From: Prolixibacter bellariivorans ATCC BAA-1284
Lineage (GTDB): Bacteria; Bacteroidota; Bacteroidia; Bacteroidales; Prolixibacteraceae
Assembly (NCBI RefSeq): GCF_000621705.1
Contig: NZ_JHXO01000006.1
Location: 62,001-126,000 of the forward strand
Length of the DNA stretch: 64,000 nt
Reading direction: 5' to 3'
Position numbers and translations under genes: made by a program. Below are positions 52,652-62,383 of this stretch, in pieces (the first letter of the stretch is position 1; each line of letters starts with the position of its first letter). The notes under the pieces were generated by a model that had not been told where the DNA came from, did not search any database, and was given only the letters and a program-made list of their open reading frames with translations.

Positions 52652-52997
52652 GATGTTCGGTTTTAACCATTAAATCAATCACCCAGGCAGTAATGCCCAT
52701 TACCAGGAAAGTGGTGACCAGGGTGGTGAGAATGAAAAACAGGCCATACTGTCCAATCAGCGAAAGCGAATTGATGATGCCCACACCGGCCGGGATAAAG
52801 AAAAAAGCCATGTTGGTGAGGAGAAAACCGGAAGTTTCCTCGATATGCTCGGGCTTAATAATTTTCAGCGAAAGCAAAACGAGCATGATGATCATGCCCA
52901 GTACGCTTCCGGGAAACGCGATGTGAAGGTAGCGTGTCAGCATATCGGCTGCAAGGGCTACCAATAAAAGCAAAGCCAGTTGTTGTAATGCTTTCAT
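52629..52997 (-). CDS. lrgA: CidA/LrgA-family membrane protein
   Basis: Holin-like inner-membrane protein of 122 residues from the ATG at 52997; a TTG start at 53021 would add a polar leader. Four membrane segments. Family motifs: FPGSVLGMIIMLVLL and FLLTNMAFFFIPAGVGI. Operon with lrgB. No LytS/LytR-type regulator is adjacent. It is divergent from the secreted cysteine peptidase, 268 bp away. Confidence 0.93.
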   Translation of the reverse strand: MKALQQLALLLLVALAADMLTRYLHIAFPGSVLGMIIMLVLLSLKIIKPEHIEETSGFLLTNMAFFFIPAGVGIINSLSLIGQYGLFFILTTLVTTFLVMGITAWVIDLMVKTEHHDDTVAE

Positions 52998-53265
52998 GTT
53001 TATGGAATACTCATTCCGCAAAAGCGTGAATGGAAATTTGAACGGGCAAAATTACGTTGCCGCCAACCATTTTGTGTGCAAAGTGGATTAAGGATGTGTG
53101 AAATGTAAAGATGTTTCTGTAGGTCAGCATGGTGGAAGATTACGCAAATATTAAGTTTCCGGGCAAAATCCGGATGGATATTTCCAAAGGTGATGAATGT
53201 CGCCGGGCACAAATTTTTAGATGATTATATTTACCCTTCAACTAAAAACAAAACAATAATTGAAT

Positions 53266-54651
53266 ATGATGAAGAAACTGACACTGCTGGCTCTCGTGGG
53301 ATTGTGGGCTGTTAATGCAGTCTGGGCTCAATCGGGTGCACTGACAGCAGACCAACTAAAGGAAATCAGACAATCGTACAAGGAAGATTCGTATACCAAA
53401 GCAATGGAGAACGCGCTGTCGAATAACGACATTAATAAGCTGGCGCTGAATCGTGACAATGTAGGAAAGGTAGACCAGAATTTTAAATACAAAGTTGATG
53501 TTTCGGGCATTACTGACCAAAAGAGCTCGGGACGTTGCTGGATGTTTACATCGCTGAACATTTTGCGACCGGTAGCCAAAAAACATTTCAACATCGATAA
53601 ATTTGAGTTTTCGGAGAATTACCTCTACTTCTATGATATTTTCGAAAAAGCCAACCTGTTTTTGAATAACGTGGTGGCAACGGCTGATCTTCCGTTTACC
53701 GACCGGAAAGTGAACTGGTATTTTAAATCACCGGTTGATGATGGTGGTGTTTGGAATTCGTTTGTCAACCTGGTGAACAAGTATGGATTGGTTCCCAAAG
53801 ACGTGATGCCCGAAACCAATTCGAGTGATAATACACGGAAGATGGTAAAGTTCATCGTCACCAAATTGCGCGAAGACGGTTTGGAGCTGCGGCAAATGGT
53901 CGCCGACAAAAAATCGAAAACGGATATCGAGAACCGCCGGGTCGGAATGCTGAAAGACGTTTACCGGATGCTGGCCCTGAACCTGGGTAATCCGCCGGAA
54001 CAGTTCCGTTGGAGATACGAGGACAAGGACGGTAATCTGTCGGAGTACAAAACTTACACACCGCAGCAGTTCCGCGACGATGTGTTGGGCGATGTCAAGT
54101 TATCGGATTACGTGATGATTATGAACGACCCGACTCGTCCATATTACAAGCACTACGAAATCGAGAATTACCGCAACACCGAAGAGGGCATCAACTGGAA
54201 CTACGTGAACCTCCCGAATGATGTCATCAAGCAGTTTGCCATCAAGTCGATCAAGAACAACGAACCGATGTACGCTTCCTGCGATGTAGGCGCCTTTTAT
54301 GTGAAAGGTTCCGGCGTGTTGTCTACCGAGAATTATGATTACGGAGCGGTTTACGGCGTGAAATTCGGTATGGACAAAAAGCAGCGTATCCTGACGGGAG
54401 AAAGTGGTTCGTCGCACGGAATGGCTTTAATTGCTGTTGACGTGAATGACCAGGGAAAACCCACCAAATGGCAGTTCGAAAACAGCTGGGGACCGGATTC
54501 TGATTATCACGGTTACCTGACATTTACCGACAATTGGTTCAATCAATACATGTTCCGGTTTGTCATCAATAAAAAATACCTCGATAAGAAGACGTTAAAA
54601 GCCTGGGACGAAAAAGCAGAGATGCTTCCTCCGTGGGACCCGATGTTCTGA
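53266..54651 (+). CDS. Secreted C1-family cysteine peptidase (bleomycin-hydrolase type)
   Basis: 461 residues from ATG 53266 (the next codon is also ATG). A Sec signal (about 1-22, ending AVWA-Q) places it in the periplasm or outside, unlike the cytosolic aminopeptidase C / bleomycin hydrolase of other bacteria. The catalytic cysteine is C91 in DQKSSGRCWMFTSLN, the histidine H384 in SGSSHGMAL, and the asparagine N406 in FENSWGPDS, in the order of clan CA. The size and the long insert between C and H fit the C1B group. It ends in a strong terminator and converges on a serpin gene 116 bp away. Confidence 0.94.
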   Translation: MMKKLTLLALVGLWAVNAVWAQSGALTADQLKEIRQSYKEDSYTKAMENALSNNDINKLALNRDNVGKVDQNFKYKVDVSGITDQKSSGRCWMFTSLNILRPVAKKHFNIDKFEFSENYLYFYDIFEKANLFLNNVVATADLPFTDRKVNWYFKSPVDDGGVWNSFVNLVNKYGLVPKDVMPETNSSDNTRKMVKFIVTKLREDGLELRQMVADKKSKTDIENRRVGMLKDVYRMLALNLGNPPEQFRWRYEDKDGNLSEYKTYTPQQFRDDVLGDVKLSDYVMIMNDPTRPYYKHYEIENYRNTEEGINWNYVNLPNDVIKQFAIKSIKNNEPMYASCDVGAFYVKGSGVLSTENYDYGAVYGVKFGMDKKQRILTGESGSSHGMALIAVDVNDQGKPTKWQFENSWGPDSDYHGYLTFTDNWFNQYMFRFVINKKYLDKKTLKAWDEKAEMLPPWDPMF

Positions 54652-54669
54652 TGAGAAGATAAAAAATGT

Positions 54670-54702
54670 AAGGGACGGCTATTGAAACCGTCCCTTTTTT
54701 TG
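54670..54702 (+). terminator. Terminator after the cysteine peptidase gene
   Basis: AAGGGACGG and CCGTCCCTT form a 9-bp stem followed by a run of Ts, 18 bp after the stop. Confidence 0.9.
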
Positions 54703-54767
54703 TGTCTAAAAAAACACAGAGGTATGAATGAAAATATGGGTATTTGTTGGTCTTGGTATAATCCCTC

Positions 54768-56006
54768 CTAACTTTCTTTTCTTGGGTCCGACAGTTGCCC
54801 CATAAATAAGATGGCCCCGGTATCCTCTTCCATGATGACAAAGAGAAAAGGATGGTCGGCATGAAACTCCACAGCCGAAGGCCCAATGGAATTGAGACTG
54901 ATGCCCACCGATGTGGAAGCAGCCGCCTCAGTTCCTTCTTCATTTACTTCAATAAAAGTCTTATGTTTCACTTTACTGATGTATAATCCGCCATTTGAAT
55001 TGATATTGGTGAAATCTGCTTCGGTTTGCGAAAAGGCCTTGGGCATTCCCAGTGAAGCTAACACATCGTTCAGGTTAGTTTCCCACGAAAAGGTAAATTT
55101 GGGCAACCAAACATCCAATTCAACCGGTTGGCTCATTCCTTTCAGATAAGTTTGCCATGAATCGTTATCCAGCGATTGCAGGATTTCGGTGGTTGATACT
55201 CCCTCATCGGGCAGCATCACAATCATCCTGAATTTTCCCCGTCCGTAAGGAAGAGCTGCCATTTTAAAATTATTGGTTGCCAGATAGGATAGCTTCAGGT
55301 TCTTCCGCATCATCGGAACGTTCATTGTGCTGCCATCCGTCAGCGTAAAAGGTCTACTTTGGGTTGCATCTGAATCGAATTTTTCCGCCCAACCTCCTTT
55401 AAAATAAATGGCATTCAACAAGTACATCACATCGTTCGGATCAATGGACGTAACCATTTTCTGAATCCTGTCATGAGTTTTCCGGCTCACCCAATCATTG
55501 ATTTGATTCACTGCGGTATTATCGAAGGCGAGTCGGGTAACTTCGGCATCGTAATAGTCATTGTTGGTTGCGATGAATTTATCGAGGACATCGAAACCTT
55601 TCCGAATCCAAATGGAATTTGCAATATTGAGATCGACGCTGGTATCACAATTTCGCAAGGCAGGAATTAATTTCTGGTAGGCAGAATTGATGTCATCGGC
55701 TGTAAATCCGTTGGATGATAATACCTGTTCCATCTCTGTGCGGGTGTCGCCGTTTGCTCCGTTGAGAACCATACTCAGGGCACTCGAGATACTTAGCGGC
55801 GATATCATCAGGTTGGTGCCGGTTTCGCTATTTTCAATCAGCGTTCCAAACAAGTTAAATCCGAATTGATTATCGGAATGTACAATGTTGGTCGATTTTT
55901 CGTCGAGTTTGATATCGGTCCCGGGCGAATCCTGGTTGGTACCCGAAGAACAGCCGGTTATTGAAACCGGTAGCAAAATCAGGGTAACTAGCTTTGTCAA
56001 CTTCAT
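54768..56006 (-). CDS. Serpin lipoprotein (serine/cysteine protease inhibitor)
   Basis: 412 residues from the ATG at 56006 with a lipoprotein signal (MKLTKLVTLILLPVSITGC, C19). The serpin fold is complete: NLMISPLSISSALSMVLNGANGDT, NAIYFKGGWAEKFD, the shutter region, and the C-terminal FHADHPFLFVIMEEDTGAILFMG. The reactive loop has the small-residue hinge of inhibitory serpins (EEGTEAAASTS). Counting from the hinge, the scissile bond would be N372-S373 with leucine at P2. The target is unknown; the neighbouring gene encodes a secreted papain-like peptidase. Serpins are scattered in bacteria, so horizontal origin is possible, but base composition is unremarkable. Confidence 0.95.
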   Translation of the reverse strand: MKLTKLVTLILLPVSITGCSSGTNQDSPGTDIKLDEKSTNIVHSDNQFGFNLFGTLIENSETGTNLMISPLSISSALSMVLNGANGDTRTEMEQVLSSNGFTADDINSAYQKLIPALRNCDTSVDLNIANSIWIRKGFDVLDKFIATNNDYYDAEVTRLAFDNTAVNQINDWVSRKTHDRIQKMVTSIDPNDVMYLLNAIYFKGGWAEKFDSDATQSRPFTLTDGSTMNVPMMRKNLKLSYLATNNFKMAALPYGRGKFRMIVMLPDEGVSTTEILQSLDNDSWQTYLKGMSQPVELDVWLPKFTFSWETNLNDVLASLGMPKAFSQTEADFTNINSNGGLYISKVKHKTFIEVNEEGTEAAASTSVGISLNSIGPSAVEFHADHPFLFVIMEEDTGAILFMGQLSDPRKES

Positions 56007-56306
56007 GGCTTGGTATTTTGAAATTAGATGTAGAGGGTAAGTAATTGGTTGCGTAAATGAAAATTCTGACGATGACGCAACCATTTGTTATGAGGTCCGC
56101 GTCTATTCATTGAGTTTAGAAAAGTACCGGTCAATCTAAATGAAATGAAAATGGATTTATACCCCCAAATACTAGGAGTTTATAAACAGTTTTTAACAAA
56201 AATAGCTCGTGCATTGCGTTCTTATATTGCAGGAATTTATTTAGGTTGCAGATTAATTTAATTCGGGCCTGATTTTTGATCGAGATTCTGAACTAAAATA
56301 TTCTGC
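56007..56306. other. Divergent intergenic region between serpin and sigma factor genes
   Basis: 300 bp with no gene. A short GTTTATAAAC palindrome is near 56179. No strict TAnnTTTG promoter is seen on the sigma-factor side, consistent with transcription by an alternative sigma factor, though that is only inference. Confidence 0.45.
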
Positions 56307-56870
56307 GTGACCGACCTGGATGATATCATAAAAAAATGCTCAGTTGGCGACCGAAAATCGCAGTCCTTGTTATATCAACGCTTCGCAGGCAAGATGTACG
56401 GGGTCTGTCTGCGGTATTCCAAAGATGCCACCGAAGCTGAAGACAATCTGCAGGAAGGTTTTATCCGGGTATTTACCAAAATTGATCAATTTGGATTCAA
56501 GGGCTCATTCGAGGGGTGGATGAGACGAATCATGGTAAATACGTCACTTGAAAAATTCCGAAAGCAAAATAAACTGTATCCGGTAGAAGATATTACTGTG
56601 TATGAGGGGAAACAACTGAGCGAAGATTTATTGGCGCAGATTACGGCCGATGAGTTACTCAAGTTGGTACAGGAACTGCCGGCGCGTTATCGCATGGTGT
56701 TTAACTTATATGCCATTGAAGGATATTCGCATAAGGAAATTGGGGACATGATGGGAATTTCGGAGGGAACCTCCAAATCGAATCTTTCGAGGGCGAGAGT
56801 GATATTGCAGAAGAAAGTATATGAGAAATTTGGTATCGAAAAGAGCAAAGTCAATAGTACGATATGTTAG
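56307..56870 (+). CDS. ECF RNA polymerase sigma factor
   Basis: 187 residues from a GTG start at 56307, with no better ATG nearby. Region 2 (about 20-90: QSLLYQRFAGKMYGVCLRYS, AEDNLQEGFIRVFTKI, FEGWMRRIMVNTSLEKFRK) and region 4 (about 120-175: LPARYRMVFNLYAIEGYSHKEIGDMMGISEGTSKSNLSRAR, quoted in part). It overlaps the anti-sigma/barrel gene by 7 bp, so the two are translationally coupled, the normal arrangement of a sigma factor and its anti-sigma. Confidence 0.94.
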   Translation: MTDLDDIIKKCSVGDRKSQSLLYQRFAGKMYGVCLRYSKDATEAEDNLQEGFIRVFTKIDQFGFKGSFEGWMRRIMVNTSLEKFRKQNKLYPVEDITVYEGKQLSEDLLAQITADELLKLVQELPARYRMVFNLYAIEGYSHKEIGDMMGISEGTSKSNLSRARVILQKKVYEKFGIEKSKVNSTIC

Positions 56871-58345
56871 CTGAAAAACACGATATAGACCAGCTTTTCC
56901 AGGACAGACTGGAGGATTATGATGCAAATCCTCCTATGTATGTATGGAAAAATATCGAAGATGGGCTCGACAATCGGAAAAGGGCGCATCGGCTGGCTTT
57001 AATAAGAGGGTTGTCGATTGCTGCTGCGGTGGTACTCGCATTTGTGGCCGGATGGATGTTTACACAGCCACACCAGGAACAAGTGATAAAAGAAGTGGTT
57101 GTTGTGCCGCAAAGCGATTCAGGCATCCGGCAACAACAGATTAATTCTGATGTTAAGACCTCCATATCCCAGGTGAATGAGAATGTTGTACCGGTGAAAA
57201 TGAATGCCCGTGTGGCATCGGTACAACCCGTCAAAATGAGTAATAGGGCCGGTTTCGGTAATGATAATACGGCGCAGATTAATCAGTCGGCTGTTTTTGC
57301 GGTAGCTGAAAGAAGGCAGGACGAAACATGGTTGAAGCTTAGCGCCCGTTTACCATCGAAAAATGCAGGTAACAATTCGGGTTTGTCGGGACAAAATGAA
57401 AACTGGATTCAGTTCCTGTCAAAATATTTAGGGGTAAATAACAGCGATGCCTCACATTTAACGATTTCAGAGCAGGAATTGAGAGACCGGAGTATAATTG
57501 CCTCGAATATTCAGGAATATGCGAAGAAGGATAAACCGGTCAAACGTTGGAGGCTGGCAGCGGAAGCATCGCCGCTCTTTTCAGGAGTTTCTTCATCTGG
57601 CGAACGCAGTGATTATTTGTATGCTGCCAATGCATTGTCAAAAACTTCTCCGACACCATCTACTTCCACAGAGCCAACGCTTTCGGGAGGAGTAATGTTT
57701 GGATATAAACTCAGCAAGCGATTATCGGTTAAATCGGGTATTGTCTACTCGAAAATCAGGCATAACACCAATCAGGTTTCGGTTTTCGGTGGAAATAATT
57801 CAACATATGCCAGTGCTAAAACTGATTATGGAGTTAATTCCAACTCGACAGCTTACGCTGCTAATACAGAAGTTGGTTTGGTGAACTTTGGGAGGCCGCC
57901 CGAGTCGATAAAAGACGGAGCATACCTAGCTGCAAATATGTCTAATAGTGATCTCTCCAGTACTACGACTTACGCCAGCAATGCTGATTTGAAGCAGAAC
58001 CTTGAATATATTGAAATTCCGGTTTTGGTGGCCTATCACCTTATCGACCGAAAAGTAAATGTTGATTTAACCGGAGGAATGAGTACCAACATTTTGGTTG
58101 GCAACAATGCTTCGCTATACGAAGGGGGAGTGAAAACCCAGGGCGGAGAAACCAGTCAGTTGCGTGATTTGGTATATGCCGGAACGGTTGGTCTTGGTTT
58201 GGGATACGATTTGAGCAAGCGGGTAACAGTAACGCTGGAACCCCGGATGAAGTATTATCTTAATTCAATTAGTACCAGCAACCATATCAATTACCGTCCC
58301 TATCAACTCGGAATTTATACGGGTTTAACCTACGCATTTAATTAA
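56864..58345 (+). CDS. Putative anti-sigma / outer-membrane beta-barrel fusion protein
   Basis: 493 residues. The N-terminal 45 residues (LFQDRLEDYDANPPMYVWKNIEDGL) resemble the cytoplasmic tail of Bacteroidota anti-sigma-like membrane proteins. A single membrane segment follows (about 47-66, ending VAGWMFTQ). Then comes a long polar, low-complexity stretch (about 70-225, rich in Q, N and S) and a C-terminal domain (about 228-493) with regular amphipathic strands (WRLAAEASPLFSGV, GGVMFGYKLSKRLSVKSGIVYS, LEYIEIPVLVAYHLI, YQLGIYTGLTYAF) ending in aromatic-polar, as in outer-membrane barrels. If correct, it would span both membranes. It overlaps the sigma gene; function is inferred. Confidence 0.8.
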   Translation: MLAEKHDIDQLFQDRLEDYDANPPMYVWKNIEDGLDNRKRAHRLALIRGLSIAAAVVLAFVAGWMFTQPHQEQVIKEVVVVPQSDSGIRQQQINSDVKTSISQVNENVVPVKMNARVASVQPVKMSNRAGFGNDNTAQINQSAVFAVAERRQDETWLKLSARLPSKNAGNNSGLSGQNENWIQFLSKYLGVNNSDASHLTISEQELRDRSIIASNIQEYAKKDKPVKRWRLAAEASPLFSGVSSSGERSDYLYAANALSKTSPTPSTSTEPTLSGGVMFGYKLSKRLSVKSGIVYSKIRHNTNQVSVFGGNNSTYASAKTDYGVNSNSTAYAANTEVGLVNFGRPPESIKDGAYLAANMSNSDLSSTTTYASNADLKQNLEYIEIPVLVAYHLIDRKVNVDLTGGMSTNILVGNNASLYEGGVKTQGGETSQLRDLVYAGTVGLGLGYDLSKRVTVTLEPRMKYYLNSISTSNHINYRPYQLGIYTGLTYAFN

Positions 58346-58365
58346 ATTTCTATCCGCTCCCGAAG

Positions 58366-58396
58366 TTTGAATCGGTAACCAAAAAGGTTATCTTTG
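58366..58396 (+). promoter_or_regulatory. Consensus promoter of the transglycosylase gene
   Basis: TTTG at 58366-58369, exactly 19 bp, then TATCTTTG at 58389-58396. Transcription would start near 58403, giving a leader of only about 20 nt and supporting the TTG start at 58423. Confidence 0.8.
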
Positions 58397-58422
58397 AGAT
58401 TCGAATTTAAAACCCTGGAAAA

Positions 58423-59448
58423 TTGAAGGAGAGGAATTTATCACGCGAGAGAGGGAACCTGAACAGTATTTCCATATTTTTATCGGTAATTGCCATTGGA
58501 GTCATCATCGGTGGGTTGTTTTTCAATAGCACCAGTGATGATACTACAAAATCGCCATATTCACTGAATCACAATACCCGGAAAGTTTTTTTCAGTCCAC
58601 CTGAATTACCCGACACACTCAATTTTGCCGGCGAGCCGGTTCCGTTGCATAACTTTGATGTGAAGGAAGCACTCGATCGGGAAATGTTGGTAAATACCTA
58701 TTTCCATTCGCAGACCTTACTTTTTATCAAGAAGGCGCCACGCTATTTTCATGTGATTGAACCCATCTTAAAGGAGCAGGGTGTCCCTGATGATTTCAAG
58801 TACCTGGCTTTAGCCGAAAGCAGCTTCTTCGATCGTGCGGTAAGTCCGGCAGGAGCAGTGGGCATCTGGCAGTTTATGAAACCGACCGCTCGCGATTATG
58901 GACTGGAAGTAACCAACGAAGTGGATGAACGCTATAATTTGGAGAAAGCCACGCAGGCAGCATGCAAATATCTGAAACACAATTACGAGAAATATGGTAG
59001 CTGGACCTTGGTAGCGGCTGCCTACAACGCCGGACGAAATGGTGTTGCCCGGCAGATAATGCGACAGAAGAACCACAATTACTATGATTTGTTATTAGGA
59101 GAGGAAACGGGACGGTATGTTTATCGCATACTGGCGCTGAAGTTAATTCTCAGCGATCCGGAAAAATATGGATTTAAAGTCCCGAAGGACGAAATCTATC
59201 CGATTATTCCGACCTACAACGTAACAATAGACGGGCCGGTAGATGATTTTGCCGACTTTGCCAATGAGCACGGTGTGAACTACAAAATTTTAAAATATTT
59301 CAATCCCTGGTTGAGGGAAACAACCTTGTCCAATCCATCCGGCAAAACGTACATTATCAGGTTACCCGAAAAAGGATACCGCACATTTCGCCATGACGAG
59401 GAAGTGCAAAAGGCAGTACAGGATTCCATCTCCGATCAGGACGAATAA
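58423..59448 (+). CDS. Membrane-bound lytic murein transglycosylase (SLT domain)
   Basis: Cleaves peptidoglycan strands with formation of 1,6-anhydromuramic acid. 341 residues from a TTG start at 58423; no ATG occurs until residue 90. A single N-terminal membrane anchor (about 16-37) puts the rest in the periplasm. The SLT domain (about 105-235) shows the catalytic glutamate in YLALAESSF, then [21 protein letters not shown] and [12 protein letters not shown]. The C-terminal part (about 255-330) looks like a degenerate LysM-type region ([19 protein letters not shown]), similar to MltD. It is followed by uvrA after 9 bp. Confidence 0.93.
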   Translation: MKERNLSRERGNLNSISIFLSVIAIGVIIGGLFFNSTSDDTTKSPYSLNHNTRKVFFSPPELPDTLNFAGEPVPLHNFDVKEALDREMLVNTYFHSQTLLFIKKAPRYFHVIEPILKEQGVPDDFKYLALAESSFFDRAVSPAGAVGIWQFMKPTARDYGLEVTNEVDERYNLEKATQAACKYLKHNYEKYGSWTLVAAAYNAGRNGVARQIMRQKNHNYYDLLLGEETGRYVYRILALKLILSDPEKYGFKVPKDEIYPIIPTYNVTIDGPVDDFADFANEHGVNYKILKYFNPWLRETTLSNPSGKTYIIRLPEKGYRTFRHDEEVQKAVQDSISDQDE

Positions 59449-59457
59449 TTTGATTGA

Positions 59458-62286
59458 ATGAGCAAAGAAGATAAAATTGTTGTGAGAGGGGCACGTGTGC
59501 ACAACCTCCGCAACATTGATGTTGAAATACCACGCAACAAACTGACAGTAATTTCCGGCCTTAGCGGAAGCGGAAAATCGTCATTAGCATTCGATACCAT
59601 ATACGCCGAAGGGCAACGACGTTACATTGAGACTTTTTCGGCATATGCCCGTTCGTTCCTGGGGAACATGGAACGTCCCGATGTGGATGAGATCACAGGA
59701 CTAAGCCCGGTGATCTCCATCGAGCAAAAAACGACGAACAAAAATCCCCGGTCGACAGTTGGAACGGTCACCGAGATTTATGATTTCCTGCGACTGCTCT
59801 ATGCCCGGGCAGGTATTGCCTATTCCTACAATACGGGAGAGAAGATGGTGAAGTACACCGACGAGCAGATTATCAATCTGATTTTGGAACGCTTCGATGG
59901 TAAACCAACCATCATTCTGGCTCCGGTGGTAAAAGGACGTAAAGGACACTACCGTGAATTGTTCGAGCAAATTCGCCGCAAGGGATTTCTGTATGCCCGT
60001 ATCGATGGCGAGATACGCGAATTGTCGCATGGTTTAAAAGTCGATAGGTATAAGAATCACCATATCGAGATTGTTATCGACAAGCTGGTGGTTGATTCCG
60101 GTGACCTTAAGCGGTTGCGCGATTCAGTGGAAATGGCCATGAAACATGGTGCAGGAATCATCATGATTCAGGAGAAGGGAAGCAATGAAGCCAAATATTA
60201 TTCCCGTCATCTGATGTGTCCTACCACCGGCATTTCATATAACGAACCCGCTCCGCACAGTTTTTCGTTCAATTCACCGCAGGGTGCTTGTCCGAAGTGT
60301 AACGGCCTGGGAGAAGTAACCGAAATTGATATTGATAAAATCATTCCCGATCCGTCGGTCAGTATCGCCAAAGGCGGAATCGCACCGTTGGGAGCGTATA
60401 AAAACTCGCTTATATTTTGGCAGATAGAAGCGTTGGCTGAAAAATATGGTGTCACGCTCAAAACGTCATTGTGCAAATACCCGGAAGAGGCAATTGATGC
60501 TATACTCTTTGGAACTAGCGAGCGGATTCAGTTGAAAAATACGCCGCTGGGCAGTTCGGTCAATTATATGATGAGCTACGAAGGAGTGGTGAAATACATC
60601 GTTAGCCAAAAGAGTGACAATCCGTCGAAGAAGGCGCAAAAATGGGCCGATCAGTTTCATAAAACTAACGTTTGTCCGGTTTGTAACGGGCAACGATTGA
60701 ATAAGGAGGCGCTCCATTTTAAGATTGATGACAGAAATATTGCCGAACTGTCGCAGATGGATATTGGCGAATTGTCGATATTTCTCGAGAACATTGATTC
60801 CCGGTTAACCGAGCGGCAACGATTGATTGGAACGGAGGTGTTGAAAGAAATTCGCGACCGGTTGCGCTTCCTGCTGGACGTTGGTTTGGAATACCTTTCA
60901 CTCGATCGCTCGGCACGGAGCCTTTCCGGTGGTGAGTCGCAGCGTATCCGGTTGGCAACGCAAATTGGTTCGCAGCTGGTCAATGTCCTGTATATACTTG
61001 ATGAGCCTAGCATCGGTTTGCATCACCGCGACAATTTACGCCTGATTAATTCACTGCAGCAACTGCGCGATACCGGAAATTCGGTAGTTGTGGTCGAGCA
61101 CGATCGTGATATGATAATGGAAGCCGACTACCTGGTTGACATGGGACCATTTGCCGGCCGTCATGGAGGCGAAGTGGTGGCAGCAGGCGATCCGCGCGAA
61201 TTATTGAAATTGAACACATTGACTTCGGATTACCTGAACGGAATTAAAAAAATTCCCATCCCGGAAAAGAGAAGGGAAGGAAACGGTGAGGTAATTCGTA
61301 TTAAAGGTGCAGGTGGAAATAACCTGAAAAAGGTGGATGTCGAATTTCCGTTAGGAAAATTCATTTGTGTGACCGGCGTATCCGGAAGTGGGAAATCTAC
61401 GCTTATCAACGAAACGTTGCAGCCGATCCTGAGTCAGCACTTTTATAAATCGGTGAAGGACCCGTTGTCGTATGAAAAAATTGAAGGTCTGGAGCATATC
61501 GATAAGGTGGTTCAGGTCGACCAGTCACCGTTGGGGCGTACACCGCGTTCCAATCCGGCTACCTATACCGGAGTCTTTTCTGATATTCGTAATCTCTTTG
61601 CGATGCTGCCCGAGTCAAAAGTTCGCGGATACAAACCCGGCCGTTTTTCGTTTAACGTGAAAGGCGGCCGTTGTGAAGAGTGTCAGGGAGCCGGAATGAA
61701 AGTCATCGAGATGAACTTCCTGCCGGATGTTTACGTGCACTGCGACAAGTGCAACGGTCGGCGCTACAACCGCGAAACGTTGGAGGTCCGTCACAAAGGG
61801 AAATCCATCAGCGACGTGTTGGATATGACCATTAACCAGGGCGTTGAATTCTTTGAGAACATCCCGTCGATTTTAATCAAACTGAAAAGTTTACAGGAAG
61901 TTGGCCTTGGTTACATCACGTTGGGACAGTCTTCAACGACTTTATCAGGTGGTGAATCGCAGCGCGTGAAACTGGCTTCCGAGCTTAGTAAGCGCGACAC
62001 CGGCAAAACCATTTACATTCTTGATGAACCAACCACAGGCCTTCATTTCGAAGACATCAGGGTATTGCTTGATGTATTAAATAAGCTGGTTGACAGAGGA
62101 AACACGGTAATCGTTATCGAGCATAACATGGATGTGATTAAAGTGGCTGACCATATTATCGATATTGGCCCCGAAGGAGGACGAACTGGCGGAAAGGTGA
62201 TTTGCACAGGAACTCCGGAACAGGTGGTAGGCCATCGAAATTCATATACCGCCCGCTTCCTGAAGGATGAGCTGAACAGAAAATGA
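59458..62286 (+). CDS. uvrA: Excinuclease ABC subunit A
   Basis: DNA-damage recognition ATPase of nucleotide excision repair. 942 residues, the normal length for UvrA. Two ABC modules: P-loops [20 protein letters not shown] and [15 protein letters not shown], each paired with an LSGGESQR signature. Zinc modules have CPKCNGLG with CPVCNGQR in the first half, and CEECQGAG with CDKCNGRR in the second. The start [20 protein letters not shown] is typical. It lies 9 bp after the transglycosylase stop and so shares its promoter. No uvrB or uvrC is in the window. Confidence 0.98.
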   Translation: MSKEDKIVVRGARVHNLRNIDVEIPRNKLTVISGLSGSGKSSLAFDTIYAEGQRRYIETFSAYARSFLGNMERPDVDEITGLSPVISIEQKTTNKNPRSTVGTVTEIYDFLRLLYARAGIAYSYNTGEKMVKYTDEQIINLILERFDGKPTIILAPVVKGRKGHYRELFEQIRRKGFLYARIDGEIRELSHGLKVDRYKNHHIEIVIDKLVVDSGDLKRLRDSVEMAMKHGAGIIMIQEKGSNEAKYYSRHLMCPTTGISYNEPAPHSFSFNSPQGACPKCNGLGEVTEIDIDKIIPDPSVSIAKGGIAPLGAYKNSLIFWQIEALAEKYGVTLKTSLCKYPEEAIDAILFGTSERIQLKNTPLGSSVNYMMSYEGVVKYIVSQKSDNPSKKAQKWADQFHKTNVCPVCNGQRLNKEALHFKIDDRNIAELSQMDIGELSIFLENIDSRLTERQRLIGTEVLKEIRDRLRFLLDVGLEYLSLDRSARSLSGGESQRIRLATQIGSQLVNVLYILDEPSIGLHHRDNLRLINSLQQLRDTGNSVVVVEHDRDMIMEADYLVDMGPFAGRHGGEVVAAGDPRELLKLNTLTSDYLNGIKKIPIPEKRREGNGEVIRIKGAGGNNLKKVDVEFPLGKFICVTGVSGSGKSTLINETLQPILSQHFYKSVKDPLSYEKIEGLEHIDKVVQVDQSPLGRTPRSNPATYTGVFSDIRNLFAMLPESKVRGYKPGRFSFNVKGGRCEECQGAGMKVIEMNFLPDVYVHCDKCNGRRYNRETLEVRHKGKSISDVLDMTINQGVEFFENIPSILIKLKSLQEVGLGYITLGQSSTTLSGGESQRVKLASELSKRDTGKTIYILDEPTTGLHFEDIRVLLDVLNKLVDRGNTVIVIEHNMDVIKVADHIIDIGPEGGRTGGKVICTGTPEQVVGHRNSYTARFLKDELNRK

Positions 62287-62383
62287 GCGCAGGTAGTTCA
62301 CCCGAAAAAGAGCGTTGACCATTTTGCATCAATTGAACAAAATGTATTAACTTGATACACCCATTCATTTGAAAACATCTTCT

